A program made the position numbers and the translations under genes. A DNA stretch of 64,000 nucleotides from Chanos chanos (Eukaryota; Chordata; Actinopteri; Gonorynchiformes; Chanidae): positions 20,387,341 to 20,451,340 of the forward strand of contig NC_044504.1 of NCBI RefSeq assembly GCF_902362185.1, in the 5' to 3' direction. This document shows, piece by piece, positions 43,401-54,278 of this stretch. A model generated the notes under the pieces. The model worked only from the letters and a program-made list of their open reading frames with translations, was not told the DNA's origin and made no database searches. Position 1 is the stretch's first letter. Each line of letters begins with the position of its first letter.

Positions 43401-43603
43401 GCCGTTCGGCATGGTCCCCAAGCTATGCAAGTACAGGTGGCACTCAAATGGGCAGAAGGCACATATTCCTGGTGAAGTGTTTTGCTGTCTGTGTTCCAAA
43501 TACGAAGTCTACCATCCTGCGCACACAAGGCCAGATACTGTCTTGATTTAGGAGAAAAAGCGCAAGGTAGCATCAGAGAGGAGCTGCCTCCATCGGCCGC
43601 CAT
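34466..43603 (-). CDS. wdr43: WDR43 / UTP5, ribosome biogenesis
   Basis: A nucleolar WD40 protein of the t-UTP part of the small-subunit processome, needed for early pre-rRNA transcription and processing. Eighteen coding exons, in transcript order: 43397-43603, 42092-42226, 41527-41648, 40759-40879, 40483-40601, 40254-40356, 40018-40082, 39592-39769, 39231-39317, 38893-39030, 38596-38742, 38237-38323, 37944-37975, 37785-37848, 37530-37643, 37205-37274, 34853-34911 and 34466-34618. All phases agree; 666 aa (human about 677). The N-terminus carries WD repeats ([54 protein letters not shown]). A basic stretch RKKRKS lies near residue 74. The Utp12 domain is at about 440-560 and the tail is very acidic, ending NESEEE. 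Intron 10 needs a GC donor. Confidence 0.96.
35664..36286. mobile_element. hAT-like element with palindromic ends
   Basis: Lies in WDR43 intron 16. The left end is TAGTGGTCGACCGATAT; the right end read in reverse is TAGAGGTCGACAGATAT. The right subterminal region is rich in the palindrome CCGATATATCGG. There is no transposase frame, so it is a non-autonomous copy. Part of the interior (about 36045-36135, 'ataccgtgatatataccgtt' to 'ccacactacccaaccctag') looks like the end of a second, nested element. An 8-bp target duplication is not clear. Confidence 0.65.
36929..37102. mobile_element. Short MITE-like inverted repeat
   Basis: Lies in WDR43 intron 16. The left arm (36929-36978, 'caactccagtcctgagggcc' … 'tttgttttaactc') pairs with the right arm (37053-37102, 'gagttaaaacaaag' … 'ccctcagggctggagttg'). 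Similarity to the reverse complement is high, with a few mismatches. The interior is non-coding. Confidence 0.7.
41930..42006 (-). ncRNA. Weak C/D-box snoRNA candidate
   Basis: Lies in WDR43 intron 2, sense strand. A C-box-like TTGATGA (42001-41995) is followed about 55 nt later by a D box CTGA (41939-41936), with a degenerate C' (GTGATTA) between. An outer pairing AAATGTG/CACATTT flanks the pair. Human WDR43 introns host SNORD53 and SNORD92, which is why I looked. The terminal stem is not adjacent to the boxes and no rRNA target was recognised, so this may be chance. Confidence 0.15.
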
Positions 43604-43760
43604 TATTGAAGCCCTACGTAAGTCTGCGTATTCACACACGCATGGTCCAAAAACCACGTGTTATCTCACAGGGAGCACGCGCGTTTGCTAAGAGCGCTGC
43701 CACGCTCTTGATTGGTCTTTGGCCGGTAGAATGGGATTGGCAAATGTCAGATTTGATCTG
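43604..43760 (-). promoter_or_regulatory. WDR43 promoter with E-box and CCAAT
   Basis: Just upstream of the WDR43 start codon lies CACGTG (43655-43660), the canonical MYC/USF E-box often found at ribosome-biogenesis genes. CCAAT on the minus strand (43711-43715) is about 50 bases further up. The region is locally GC-rich. The transcription start is not visible. Confidence 0.45.
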
Positions 43761-44289
43761 CCAAGGCGGATTTCTCTGTTAGGATGCATTAAGTGTGTTG
43801 CCGTTACAACATCAAGTGAAAGCGTACAAATAGTTTAGGCAATGTTTATTTAATCATTTTAGACAGGCAATTTGAACTTCATTTTAGTACTGCATAGCAG
43901 GAAGCGGAGAAGGAGGTGGCTAAAATAGGGGAGTTTTAGTCATATTCAGGTGTGAATTACACGACGACAGTCGGGGGTTTAACTTTGTGTGCTGTGAAAG
44001 GGGTTTGTTAGATATTAGGCTACCGCTATGACTACACTGGTGTTTTAAGGGAATAAGCAATAATTGCATTGGAGTAACTAGTCATAACATCAGATGAGGA
44101 AGTGCATGCAAAATAGGTAGCAGATGAATTTTAAGCTTTAGTTGGTTTAACTAAATGTACTGATGATATTACTCATTGCTCTGGCATAATTTTGGGCAGC
44201 TGAACAATTTGGGCATTTGGAAATGTCCTTCCAAAACTCTAACCACAGAAATCCTATTACTGGAATGAACGTCAGTAATGTGTGAATGC

Positions 44290-44343
44290 ACCATCAGGGT
44301 TGCCACCCAATTTCGTTGTACTCTGTGCAATGTCAATAAAGGA

Positions 44344-44377
<34 letters not shown>

Positions 44378-44379
44378 AG
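44290..44379 (+). mobile_element. LINE-like 3' tail with (ATCT)n
   Basis: The sequence 'cccaatttcgttgtactctg' and 'tgcaatgtcaataaagg' matches the usual 3' end of fish L2-like retrotransposon fragments. It runs into about eight ATCT units (44345-44379), a microsatellite probably born from the terminal repeat. Confidence 0.6.
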
Positions 44380-44524
44380 GATCTTGGAGTTTATGTTTGT
44401 TCTTTAGCTTGAAGGTTTGTGCATCCATATCCAGTTTTAAGTGGATCTCATATCTATGATCCATTGCAATACTGCCACTACTAATACTGCTACTAAGAGA
44501 AAGGGAAAAGTGAAGCGTCAGCAA

Positions 44525-44525
<1 letters not shown>

Positions 44526-44569
<44 letters not shown>

Positions 44570-44570
44570 T
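44526..44570. repeat. (TAA)n microsatellite
   Basis: About 14 ATA/TAA units in the intergenic space between WDR43 and TRMT61B. Confidence 0.9.
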
Positions 44571-44807
44571 AAAATAAATAAACAACCAAATAAATAAATG
44601 AGGTAGCTTTCACCAACTGGTCTCACAGCCTGGAGGTATTTCGTGATTTTTTTAGCCGATGGAGATAACATAAGTCAATATATTGCCAAAAATCAGTAAC
44701 TTCCAGAATATTTCTATAAACTATCAAGAACTCAATCCGTCACAACAAGCGCCCCCTAATGTTGTACAGTTATTACTACAACAAAGCTGGTGTTTGTCGT
44801 TGACAAA

Positions 44808-44836
44808 ATCACGTGATCAACATGGCGCTGTTGTGA
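44808..44836 (+). promoter_or_regulatory. Possible TRMT61B core promoter motif
   Basis: A perfect palindrome ATCACGTGAT (44808-44817) is followed at once by AACATGGCGCTG, which resembles a YY1 site at a transcription start. If transcribed, the ATG inside (44822) opens a four-codon upstream ORF ending at TGA 44834-44836. It lies 424 bases before the TRMT61B start codon. Confidence 0.35.
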
Positions 44837-45245
44837 AAAGAGCATGCTGATGTCCATTCGTAATGTTTAGCACTGTCATTTTCTCAGTAAGGCGGTCTGA
44901 CTTGATTGTGATTTTGTGAGCCGTGGTGCGGTTGGTCTTGATTGTCGTTTATAATTACTTTTGCACTAGGCAACTAATATAGCTGAACTTCAGCAGATTG
45001 TAGGCTAAATTAACGACCGGTGTCTCTGAAGGGCTAGTTGACTTATTTGACATTTATTTTGATTACACTGGCCAACAGATGCATTCTCTTGGGAGACAAC
45101 TTCACGCTAGCAAGCTTATGCGACGCTTTTGAGGATAATAAGCGTTGCTGAAAAAGCACTGTAAGGTTTCAAAGGATTGAGCACCACTAGATCTAACCTG
45201 CACTGAAGTAAAAATAATCTTTCTTTGTCGTAAAATTTCTTATCC

Positions 45246-48102
45246 ATGTCAGTAACGAGTGGCTCCCTTTTAAAAACACTTGGACTTGCAAGGTTCTGTG
45301 TAACCTGTCTTAGACAACAGAGTTACAGTGTTAAGCAATCACACATCAAAGTGTCAACTCCACAGTTGACATGGAGAGTGAGAAACTATGGGACAGGCCC
45401 CAGTGGTGTAGATGGAGAGGGGAATGATCCTGATGCAAAGGAGCCAGGCGGTCTCGTGTCTTTACAGTTTTCTAAAAGAGCAGCCCAGCTCAAAAGACGC
45501 CGACCGCTCTCACCTTTAGAGAGGGTCAGTCGACTACTGCCTGAGGAGAGCTTGAGCCAGGAAGTGTGGGAGCTCAGGGAAACAAAGCCAAAAGAAGAAG
45601 AGGAGCAAACTCAGGAGGGGCAGATAGGCCAGGAGACCCTGAGCGTCCAAACAGAGTTCACGTCAAGCCCACAGGACAAAATTCAGAGAGGTGAGGACAA
45701 AGGGAAGATGTTCAGTCATTTGCACATAGAGGTGGAGGATATGTCTGAGCAACCTCCCTACACTCTCCCTGGGGAGCGACCAATGTGCTTCGGGGAGGTC
45801 TTGTTTGCGCAGCACCGTCGCAAACGGCAGCTTCTGTTCCAGAAGATGTTCCAGTTGAAGGAAGGAGAACGGCTACAGAGTAACTGGGGAGTGATTGCTC
45901 ATGAGGAAATTGCAGGGTGTCCTGCTGGTACTGTCCTGCGTACCTCTCTCGGTCTTCCCATTCTCGTGCGGAGACCCAGCCTGGAAGAGTTCACCTTATT
46001 CATGAAAAGGGGTCCTGCCATTGCTTATCCCAAGGTAAGTCCTTCTGTCCTCACATATTGATTCCCAGTCATTAAAACCAACAAAACAAAACAAACCCTG
46101 GTCATCTTTCACTGTCATATTGTCGATGTCCTCACTATCAGTGTGTTTTGCTTACAGTAACTGTATTCTTGTTGTTAATGGTTCTTCTATATTTGTGTAC
46201 ACCTTTTTCTTCTCCCCCTCTAGGATGCCAGTGCAATGTTAATGATGATGGATGTCAGTGAGGGAGACTATGTTTTGGAATCAGGCTCAGGATCTGGAGC
46301 CATGACCCTCTTCCTGTCAAGAGCTGGCACGTATATTACTTTTCATAAGTAATTTTAATACATTCTGTGATTATAGTGTACATGCAGATCCAGCTGTTAC
46401 TATTGGTGATGTTGATGTATTTTAAGAAGCTTATGGATGTAGTTTGTATAAATTTTCTTATTGTCCTTGTCTATTAAAAGAAGTCTTGATATTAGTTTGT
46501 AACACTGGTATGTATGCGTGAGTGTGTGTCTACAAAGAGATGTCCACCAAAAAATATGTACATGTTTTATGTGTTTCTTCTGCAGTGGGTTCAAATGGCA
46601 GAGTGTTAAGTGTAGAGGTGAGGGAGGACCATCACAGACGAGCTGTGTTGAATTACCAGCGCTGGCGTTCTTCATGGAGCCTTCGCCGAGGGGGGGAGTG
46701 GCCTGACAACGTTCAGTTTCACTGTGCTGACCTGTTGTCCGCTAAACCCCTCTTGTCTGGGAAAGGTTTCAACTCTGTAAGGAGACACCATTTCTGTTTG
46801 TTTCAGTGTTTCCCAGTTCTCCTCAAAGTTACCTCCAGCCAATACACCTTTGTTCTGTTGTAGTTCTTCAACACTTGATTCATTTGTTGAATCAGAGGGG
46901 ATAGTGTACAACAGAGTAAATAGGGCAAGTTCATATCATAGCTGGAGGTATTCAGTGAGATGTTTTCAAAACAGCAATCTAAAGTGTGTCTCATTCTATA
47001 ACGGATTTTGTTTAGTTATTTTTATTACCAGTTAGTGGGCTGTTTGCTTTGCAGATTGCCTTGGATATGGTGAACCCCCATTTGGTTTTACCTACTGTGG
47101 TCCCACACCTTCATCCTGGAGGTGTGTGTGCTGTGTATCAAGCCAAGTGAGTAACACAATTGAATGTGTGCGCTTTAAAAACCTTAAAATCTGTTTGTCT
47201 TGAATGATTGAGTGACCTGTTCAGAAATGTGGTCAGAAGCTATTACCAGGATGGGAGGAGCCAGTGTATCTGACAAGCAACTCAATACTGCAGCCAAATA
47301 CATTCACTGTGCCTCGTGAAAAAGAACCCAGATAGAGATAGGCAGCCACAAAAGGTGTTCTCTTTTTATACATTCCTGTTTTTTCCTGTTGGTGGCAGTG
47401 TTACACAGATAATTGATTTACTGGAGGGATTGCGATGCTCAACCTTGCCTCTTGCATGTGAACGCATCATTGAGGTGCAGTACAGGGACTGGCTACTTGC
47501 CCCATCACTCCAAAAAGATGGCACTTTCCACACCAGAAAAGCAATAAATAATTCAGTTGATGAGGAGGAGAAGGATGAATTAAGTGAGGATGAACAAGGT
47601 AAGCTTTGTTGTGCTTTTGTCTACATAGAAATATTGGTTTGGGAAATCGATTGGTTAAATGAAATTATTTGGAGGCATTGCAAGGATATGATGATAAGGT
47701 GCAAACTGCCTTTCAAACTTGGTTCCGACAGATAGGACTTGATTTAATTGTTTTTAGTGTCATGCAGCATTAAATATAAAATATATCGGACAAATACTTG
47801 GTCGGTTCTAATCTTGTTTTTATTTCAGAAATTTCCAGTCACAGAGCATTTGGAAGTGTTCCCTACATCGCTCGTCCTCATCCTGTACAGACCAGTCACA
47901 CAGGTGAGTCCCTGTGGTGCACTGCCCTGTCACACAGACTGAGAACTGGAGTTAGGGATTATCAGGGCTACTTTCTGACTCCTATTGTCTCTTTTGATGG
48001 TTTTAATGAAATATACTGTAACACATAGTTTGCCTTTAATGCTGTGTTTCTCTTTTGTTTGTTTCAGCCTTTCTTGTGAAATTACGCAAGATTTTGAAAT
48101 AG
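45246..48102 (+). CDS. trmt61b: TRMT61B, mitochondrial tRNA m1A58 methyltransferase
   Basis: An S-adenosylmethionine-dependent enzyme that makes 1-methyladenosine 58 in some mitochondrial tRNAs (and m1A in mitochondrial 16S rRNA). Seven exons: 45246-46034, 46224-46326, 46586-46776, 47055-47146, 47399-47598, 47829-47903 and 48068-48102; 494 aa (human about 477). The N-terminus is hydrophobic and basic ([18 protein letters not shown]), as for a mitochondrial presequence. A low-complexity linker follows, and then the Rossmann methyltransferase with motif I ESGSGSG (residues 282-288), [19 protein letters not shown] and HPGGVCAVY. The C-terminal AFLVKLRKI matches human. The in-frame junction of exons 2 and 3 needs a GC donor (gagctg|gcacgt). 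A poly(A) signal is at 48198-48203. It is divergent from WDR43 and convergent with SPDYA, as in human. Confidence 0.95.
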
Positions 48103-49154
48103 TCAATCTCCAAAACGACAAACAAGCAACAGATCATGGTACTCACACACAGTGGAATACTCGAAATGAGCACCATTCTGGTTAGAAAAGAAATTTCAAT
48201 AAAACTCTATGTATTTTGGATATAATACGGAGCAAAACTCATTCACAGAACTCCAACAGCGGTGCCTTCTACACTTCAATATTGTGTTTATTTGCAGTTA
48301 TGTGTAATTATAAAGAGGACCATGTTTCCAATTGCTTTAAATCAAAATAAACATGAAATGTCAACAAAAATGCCTTGAACATGTTTCTTTTGACATTTCA
48401 AGTTTTATAAATGAAGGTAAACATGGTGAAATTAGATAAATCACTCATAGATGTGAACAAATACACAGGCCTTGCTGCATTTACTAATCATTTGTAATTT
48501 TCTCTCCGATATTTATGTCCTTCACTTTATTCACAAAGCAGCACCACAATACCACACCAAAAACCAGTCGCTCATTTCTTATCACTGACTAATGCAAATG
48601 GGTCAGTCTTAAAATGCAGATGATCATGTTACATACATATCACTGACATCACTTCAACTCCAAGCATTTGGTTAACATTTCACAGTTAAGCTTTCAACAC
48701 GGTCACTGTGTACTATAGTTGCTGCCAGGCACAGGAGCAGTAAAACACTGAATAAATAGTGAATAAATAGCTGGAAGAAGGGTGTGGTGACATGAATGTG
48801 TATCCAAACTGTACAAGGGTGAGAGCTGTACATGACACTCAAAAGACCATCTCTGCTCTGCAGTGAGAATTTAAACAGATGATATTGCACACATTTAAGT
48901 AAAACTGTCAGTGTTTTGAACAGGCACCCTTATATATGATACATCATGCTCAGAATGATAGGTTAAGGCACTTTACCAGTCTTGGTTTATTATCCACAAA
49001 TATTTTCCATTAATAACATTGACTGTACCACACTTCTCATGTGTTCATGTGTTCTAAATTAGTTAGGGCTTTCAGGGAGTTCAAAATGTGTGCATGCAAC
49101 TGTGTATTCACAAAACCCAGTCTGGGGAAGTCTGTGCCGTGTGCGGTCGAGGAT
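48103..49154. other. Convergent 3' UTR region TRMT61B/SPDYA
   Basis: Holds the TRMT61B poly(A) signal (48198-48203, + strand) and the SPDYA poly(A) signal (TTTATT on +, 48986-48991, i.e. AATAAA on the minus strand). No other exon or repeat stands out. Confidence 0.5.
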
Positions 49155-51197
49155 CTACTCCTCACTGATCCAGTCCATAGAACGGTCATTCTCAGCTGCG
49201 CTGTCTGCATTCCTACCTAACAACATATTTGAACAGAAAAGTAATTAAAGCATTTGATATATTTACATAATTAATCTTTTCAATTAGTGCTACTTTCTGA
49301 GCTCTCACATTGTGTTTGAAGAATTCTGCTGACCTGTGGGATTCTCCATGCAGATGCAGGAACGCTGATCCCTGGCTCCCCTGGTACGCTTTAGTGGAGC
49401 AGGGGCTTTGGGTGGAGTGGTCTCCTGAAAGATAGTGAGGGGGAAGTTCAGCAGTGAGGAGGAGGGAGTGCCCATCGTGGTGTTTGTAGAGGAGAGAGAT
49501 GGGGAGGAAGACAGGCTGAAGTCTAAGCCTGAGCTCCTGGCGCAGAGGGTGCAGGGTTTGGGGGAGGCTGATGGTCCGCGAGGCATGTGGACCTCCTCTC
49601 GGTCCCTATAGTGCCGCTGGGCACCGCTGTGGTGCTCTGCACGTTCCCGCTGCCAGATGAAATGAGATGGCACAATGGCCATCACCTGCACGCACACAGA
49701 AACACACAGACAATGATGTTGAGTGGGATCCTCTATGTGGTGGATGACATGTATTTTAAACAAAAAAACAAATAATAAATCAACAAATTAACCAGTCAGC
49801 CATAGAATAGAGGAGACGGTGGGGTGCTACAGATGAAACAAGCGGTAGTCGGGTGCTAGATTTGGGGAAATTACTTGGACACCGAGATGGGGTTGGTGGG
49901 CAGAGAAAGAAAGGCAGGTCTGGGGAAAAGGAAAGAGGGAGGAAGAGAAGGATGAGTGAGTGGGCAGAGGAGATTACAGTATTGTCAGATTGAATACCTC
50001 TTCACAGCAGCGGCGGCTGACAGCAGCACGGTACTCAATGCGTGCCCACAGCTTGTCCCTCTGTTTGAGGAAGCGTGGGAAAAGTTTCCTCCAGCTCTTT
50101 CCCAGGGCCCAAGGGAAAATCTCATACTTGCTTTCCTCCTCATCCTCCTCCATGGTATTTGCTAGGTAGCTAAAGTACAGAAACTGACTGTCACTGTTAG
50201 GTACAAACTCATCTTCAACTGGTGTGTGTCTTTATTTATCAGGTATTTCAACTGATTATCAGTACTGAGTGAACTAAACTGGTTCAATCCACCACTTGAC
50301 TGGATGGAAAGGCTAGCTTTAGAGATGCTTGCTGTGCTTAATCTTTTAGAAGTACACTGAAACACAAGTTGATGACATACACGATCCCTGTAGTTTAATA
50401 AGTCATATTTATTGGCATGAATGGAAAAGTGGGAAGAATCTGTTCAAGGGAAGCACTTACAGAGCTATGAAAAAGTTCATTCTATTATGCTCGCTGATGC
50501 TGAAACGGGCTCTTTTGAAGTAGACAAATGTCATGGCCAGTAAATACTAAAACAAAAGGAAGAGAGGGAGATGTAAAAACCAGTGCATCTGTCCATCATA
50601 GTTCAGACAAGTGTCCTTCCTCCGCTTAATGAAAGACTGAGACTGCATTTTTCCAGGAGCTGTGGCATGGAAAACTTATGGAACAGAATAATTATCGAGA
50701 GATAAACATACCTTGTCTGTGATTTTACAACAGCAGTCCATCCACAGAAAATCCTGTATTAAGTCATCATCTGCAGATGAGGAAAACAAAAATTTAAAGA
50801 GAACACTTTAGACCTGAAACTGAGAAATTTGTGCGAATTCTAATAAATAAATGAACGTCAAAATAAATTTGACACGCTAGCAGAAACCAGCCTTTGACAA
50901 ACCACTCCGCTCACCAAAGAGCCTGAAAAATGCGGCCATCTCTCGACGCTGAATAACAGGTTTCGGGCCGCATGACGGATTGCTTCGACGTGGGGCTTCA
51001 CCCATGCAACGGCTGCTCATACTCTTGCCCGGTGGGCCATCGTCCATTTCGTGTTTCGGCCGCTTCATCCCAAGGCCTTTCTTCAACTTCAGATTTCGCG
51101 CCGTGGTTGGATTGACTCTCACGGTAACAGAGGGTGGTGTCGGGCTCCAGTTAGAGATGTGTTTCAACATACCTGATGAACTGACTGGGTTGGTCAT
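49155..51197 (-). CDS. spdya: SPDYA, Speedy/RINGO A CDK activator
   Basis: Binds and activates CDK1/CDK2 independently of cyclins; known for meiotic roles in oocyte maturation and telomere attachment. Six exons in transcript order: 50915-51197, 50712-50770, 50461-50546, 49998-50169, 49334-49685 and 49155-49216; 337 aa from the first ATG. A second in-frame ATG at 51170 (MLKHISNWS) may be the true start and would give 328 aa. The Speedy/RINGO domain spans about residues 81-215: [64 protein letters not shown]. After it come [15 protein letters not shown] and PRGPSASP, then a Ser-rich tail ending [10 protein letters not shown], close to the human end SMEWFTGSEE. It looks intact. Confidence 0.95.
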
Positions 51198-53260
51198 GGG
51201 AGGAAACGCCTGACATTAACAGATGCCAAAGAACCATTTTGAACTAGCTAATTACCTCACTCGAAAACCACCTCTGGATAGCAAAAACCGTTTCATTTGT
51301 CGATTCAAGAATATTTCATGTGTCACTTGAGATAATTACTTTAATGTCTATGGCTACTTCCTCTAGAGCCATGTTTGTCGAAAATATTTTACACGACTCG
51401 TTAGCCATCAGTTACCATCTGGCCAATAACTTTGGTCAGTCCAGTTTGAACGGAAACTCAGTAGTGTCAAACTGATTTTAGAGAATTACCAACGTCTTAT
51501 CTACATTTTATACAAATTAGATTACCTTATTATTGTCAGCTTCTTTCCGTCTTGGCCAAATTGTGGACAGTTCACCAATTTCTCGCCAGCAGAATTTTAT
51601 TGGAACAAAATCAAGCTTGTGTCGTTGGCTAACACTTGACAAATGAGGGTGGGTACTTGGGGAAAAGAGAATGATTATGACCATTAATTCAGGCGGCAGA
51701 CATATTGGTTGGTTCGACTACTTTATGAGATTACACAAAATGGGAATAATGAGTATGAACTCAGTAGGATTACCGCGCTATTCCCCTGGAAACAGTTCTA
51801 TTCACCAGAGCGCGCCTTAAGAGGACGCGCGCCACACAAGAACTGAACCCCTTGCTATTGAAGACTTGTGTCACAGATGGGAAGAAAATATTTGATGCCG
51901 GTAGATAGCCACATAACCTGCGTTACGCTGTAATCGGGATAACTGAATACAGCTAGGGGTATTCCAGAAAGCGGGTTAAATCAACAGAAACTCAGAGTAA
52001 ACAGTAAACCTCCTAATGGCTTCATTCTCCTAGCAAAACAAACAAAAACAAAACCAAAAAAAACCCATCTAGGTCATTCATCTATTTCTGAAATATGGTT
52101 TACGCTGTCTTATCAGACGCTGCCATTGCGTTATCAATGGTCAATTATCCTAAAAAGCCGAATGAGGAACTCGTCTGGTAGTGGGCAGAAACCAATTAGC
52201 ATGTTGATAGAAGCTGGCAGAAAAGATTTCCTGCCTTAGAGATGGAATTGTCTGTGTGTTCCAAAGCGACTGTACAACGCAGCTAGTATAGGCCATACAA
52301 TTCTTACTTCTTCGCATGGTCATACTTGCTCTATTCAGTTTTTTGTCGATCTTAATTTCATTTGCCACAGTTCATTCGCCTAATGATATATGTATATTTT
52401 AAAGGTATATCAACTCAGTGATTTAATTATCTTTTGAATTCAGTTTTGATGTCTCAGAAATATAATAAAACTGTCCTGCCTGGTGATAACAAATATCACT
52501 GCTGAAAATTAGGATGCCACATTAGGATGCCAATCGATCTATTTTGAAACTGTTTAGTTGATAGGCTGTGTGTACTAAAAGTCTGTAGCCCACCAAAGTG
52601 AAAGACGTCATGCTTTATTGACTGGGAACAAAACCATGATATTTGGATAATTTAAATTCAGCAATATAGCAATGTTCTCTGTGTGTATGAATAATTTATT
52701 TTGCATTAAGACACAGGTAACAGAGTTAATTAAGTGCATGTCATCACGTTAAGTTTAAATAGCTTAGGCAGCAGTACTCTTGTAAAAGCAGATTTCTTTT
52801 ACTGTTTTCTTTTCATATTTACATTTAATTGTAGATTTTGCATATTTTGCCATAACTGACAATAATCAGCCATGGCACTCAGAAACAAGAACAAACATGA
52901 CTGCAGTGTGCAGAATGAAGTTTAAGTGACCTTTGCCTTTAGAAGAAGGCTATCACACAAATGATAACTGACAAAATTGACATAACTGACAAAAACTGAT
53001 GAAGAAACATTTTAAACTGCTTTTATTAGTGCAGTGAATTTCTTGCAAAATTTACATTACTTTTTGCACATTTTAACTCAAGGAGTAAATGAAACTCATC
53101 AAAAAAATATTTTGACAAGTAAAAACGTTGACTAAATCAAAATCTTATTTCATCTCAATTTTAGTGGTGATTAAATTAATGGAAGATTATTAAACACAAT
53201 AAAACTCATCTCAAGCAAAGTAAAGCAGACCAAAACGTTAAAAAATTACACAGTTGCAAA
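51198..53260. other. Intergenic SPDYA to NK-lysin cluster
   Basis: Probably includes the SPDYA promoter. A fragment at about 51955-52060 shares the end and body of the 888-1120 hairpin family ('ggggtattccagaaagcggg', 'cagtaaacctcctaatggc'). The poly(A) signal of the first NK-lysin-like gene (TTTATT on +) is at 53022-53027. No other exon is seen. Confidence 0.45.
51955..52060 (+). mobile_element. Fragment related to the 888-1120 MITE
   Basis: Begins 'ggggtattccagaaagcggg', then 'actcagagta' and 'cagtaaacctcctaatggc', then 'ttcattctcctagcaaaaca'. These are the blocks of the hairpin element near the left edge of the window, in the orientation of its right half. The other end was not found, so this may be a one-sided fragment or part of a larger element. 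Confidence 0.6.
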
Positions 53261-54278
53261 TCACTTGCACATCTTCAACCCCACACAGAAATCCTTTGGT
53301 TTATGACCATGGAGAAGCAGATAGATCAGCATGGCTTTGTATTTGTTAGCCTGCTTCCTACAGAGATATTTGAAGAATTTCATCCGGCCACACACTGCAT
53401 TGATCTCCTGAAAAAGAGAACAGAAAAAGAAAATCCTGAGAAGTAGAAGACATACTCATTGCACCATTGTGATTATAAAAGAAACATTAGTATTGTTAAG
53501 ACAGACCAAAATTGGTTGAGAAATGTGAATTCATCTACAAATGTGTCTTGATACTATGTGAGAGGCCAGTTTGGTTCAAAAAGCCTTTTACATGATACCT
53601 TTTCGATGGTGTGCTCAACCGCTTTCTTAACTTCTTTTACAATGTCTGTGCAGATCCAACAGGTGATTCCATTCATGCCAAGACTCTGAGAGGAGAAACA
53701 AGAGAGGTAACTGATATTGTAGTGGAGCTACTGTGGTCACTAGTAAATATCACGCAGTTCGCAAAAACAGTGATTTTATTGGCTATCGCCTTCACTCCCC
53801 TCAGTAATATTTTCTCATAACTACCTGTACTTTCTCTTCGTATTGACCCATCATGTTGTCAGGGCCGCTGAGTGTTAACTTTGACATCCCATGTTTTAGA
53901 CCAGCCTCAGGTTGAAAGTCAATACACTGACCAGTAACTGTGTGGAAAAAAAAATATGTTCACTCACCAACCAGTGCAAAATTTTAGTACATTTTCTACA
54001 TTTTAAAGAAAATCAAAGTGATTCTTCTCAGTTCTTCCAAATGAACTTGAATATTTGCAATTCAGGTCAAATTGTGCAATCATATTATGTCTATCAGTCA
54101 TTTTTTAAACACATCTTTTTTTTAGTTGCTGAAACCCAAGTGACTCTGAATGTTACTTTGCCAATTTTAACATGAGAGAAATCCAATATGAGAAGAATGT
54201 GAAACTCCAGTGATACTATGTCTCACCTGTGAGTGCCAGAAGAAACCCAAAATAAACAAGTGCTGCCATGCTTCCCAT
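53261..54278 (-). CDS. NK-lysin-like antimicrobial peptide, copy 1
   Basis: A secreted saposin-fold peptide of the NK-lysin/granulysin type, expected to disrupt microbial membranes from cytotoxic-cell granules. Four exons in transcript order: 54227-54278, 53825-53937, 53599-53685 and 53261-53407; 132 aa. The signal peptide is MGSMAALVYFGFLLALT; a second ATG three codons later could also serve. An acidic/neutral propeptide is encoded by exon 2. The saposin-B-like domain has six cysteines: TCWIC, VCGRMKFFKYLC, and FCVGLKMC near the end. The spacing equals that of pig NK-lysin (C-x2-C … C-x9-C … C-x5-C). Exon 3 is 87 bp, as in copies 2 and 3. The poly(A) signal is at 53022-53027 (minus strand). 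It is the best match to canonical NK-lysin of the four. Confidence 0.9.
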
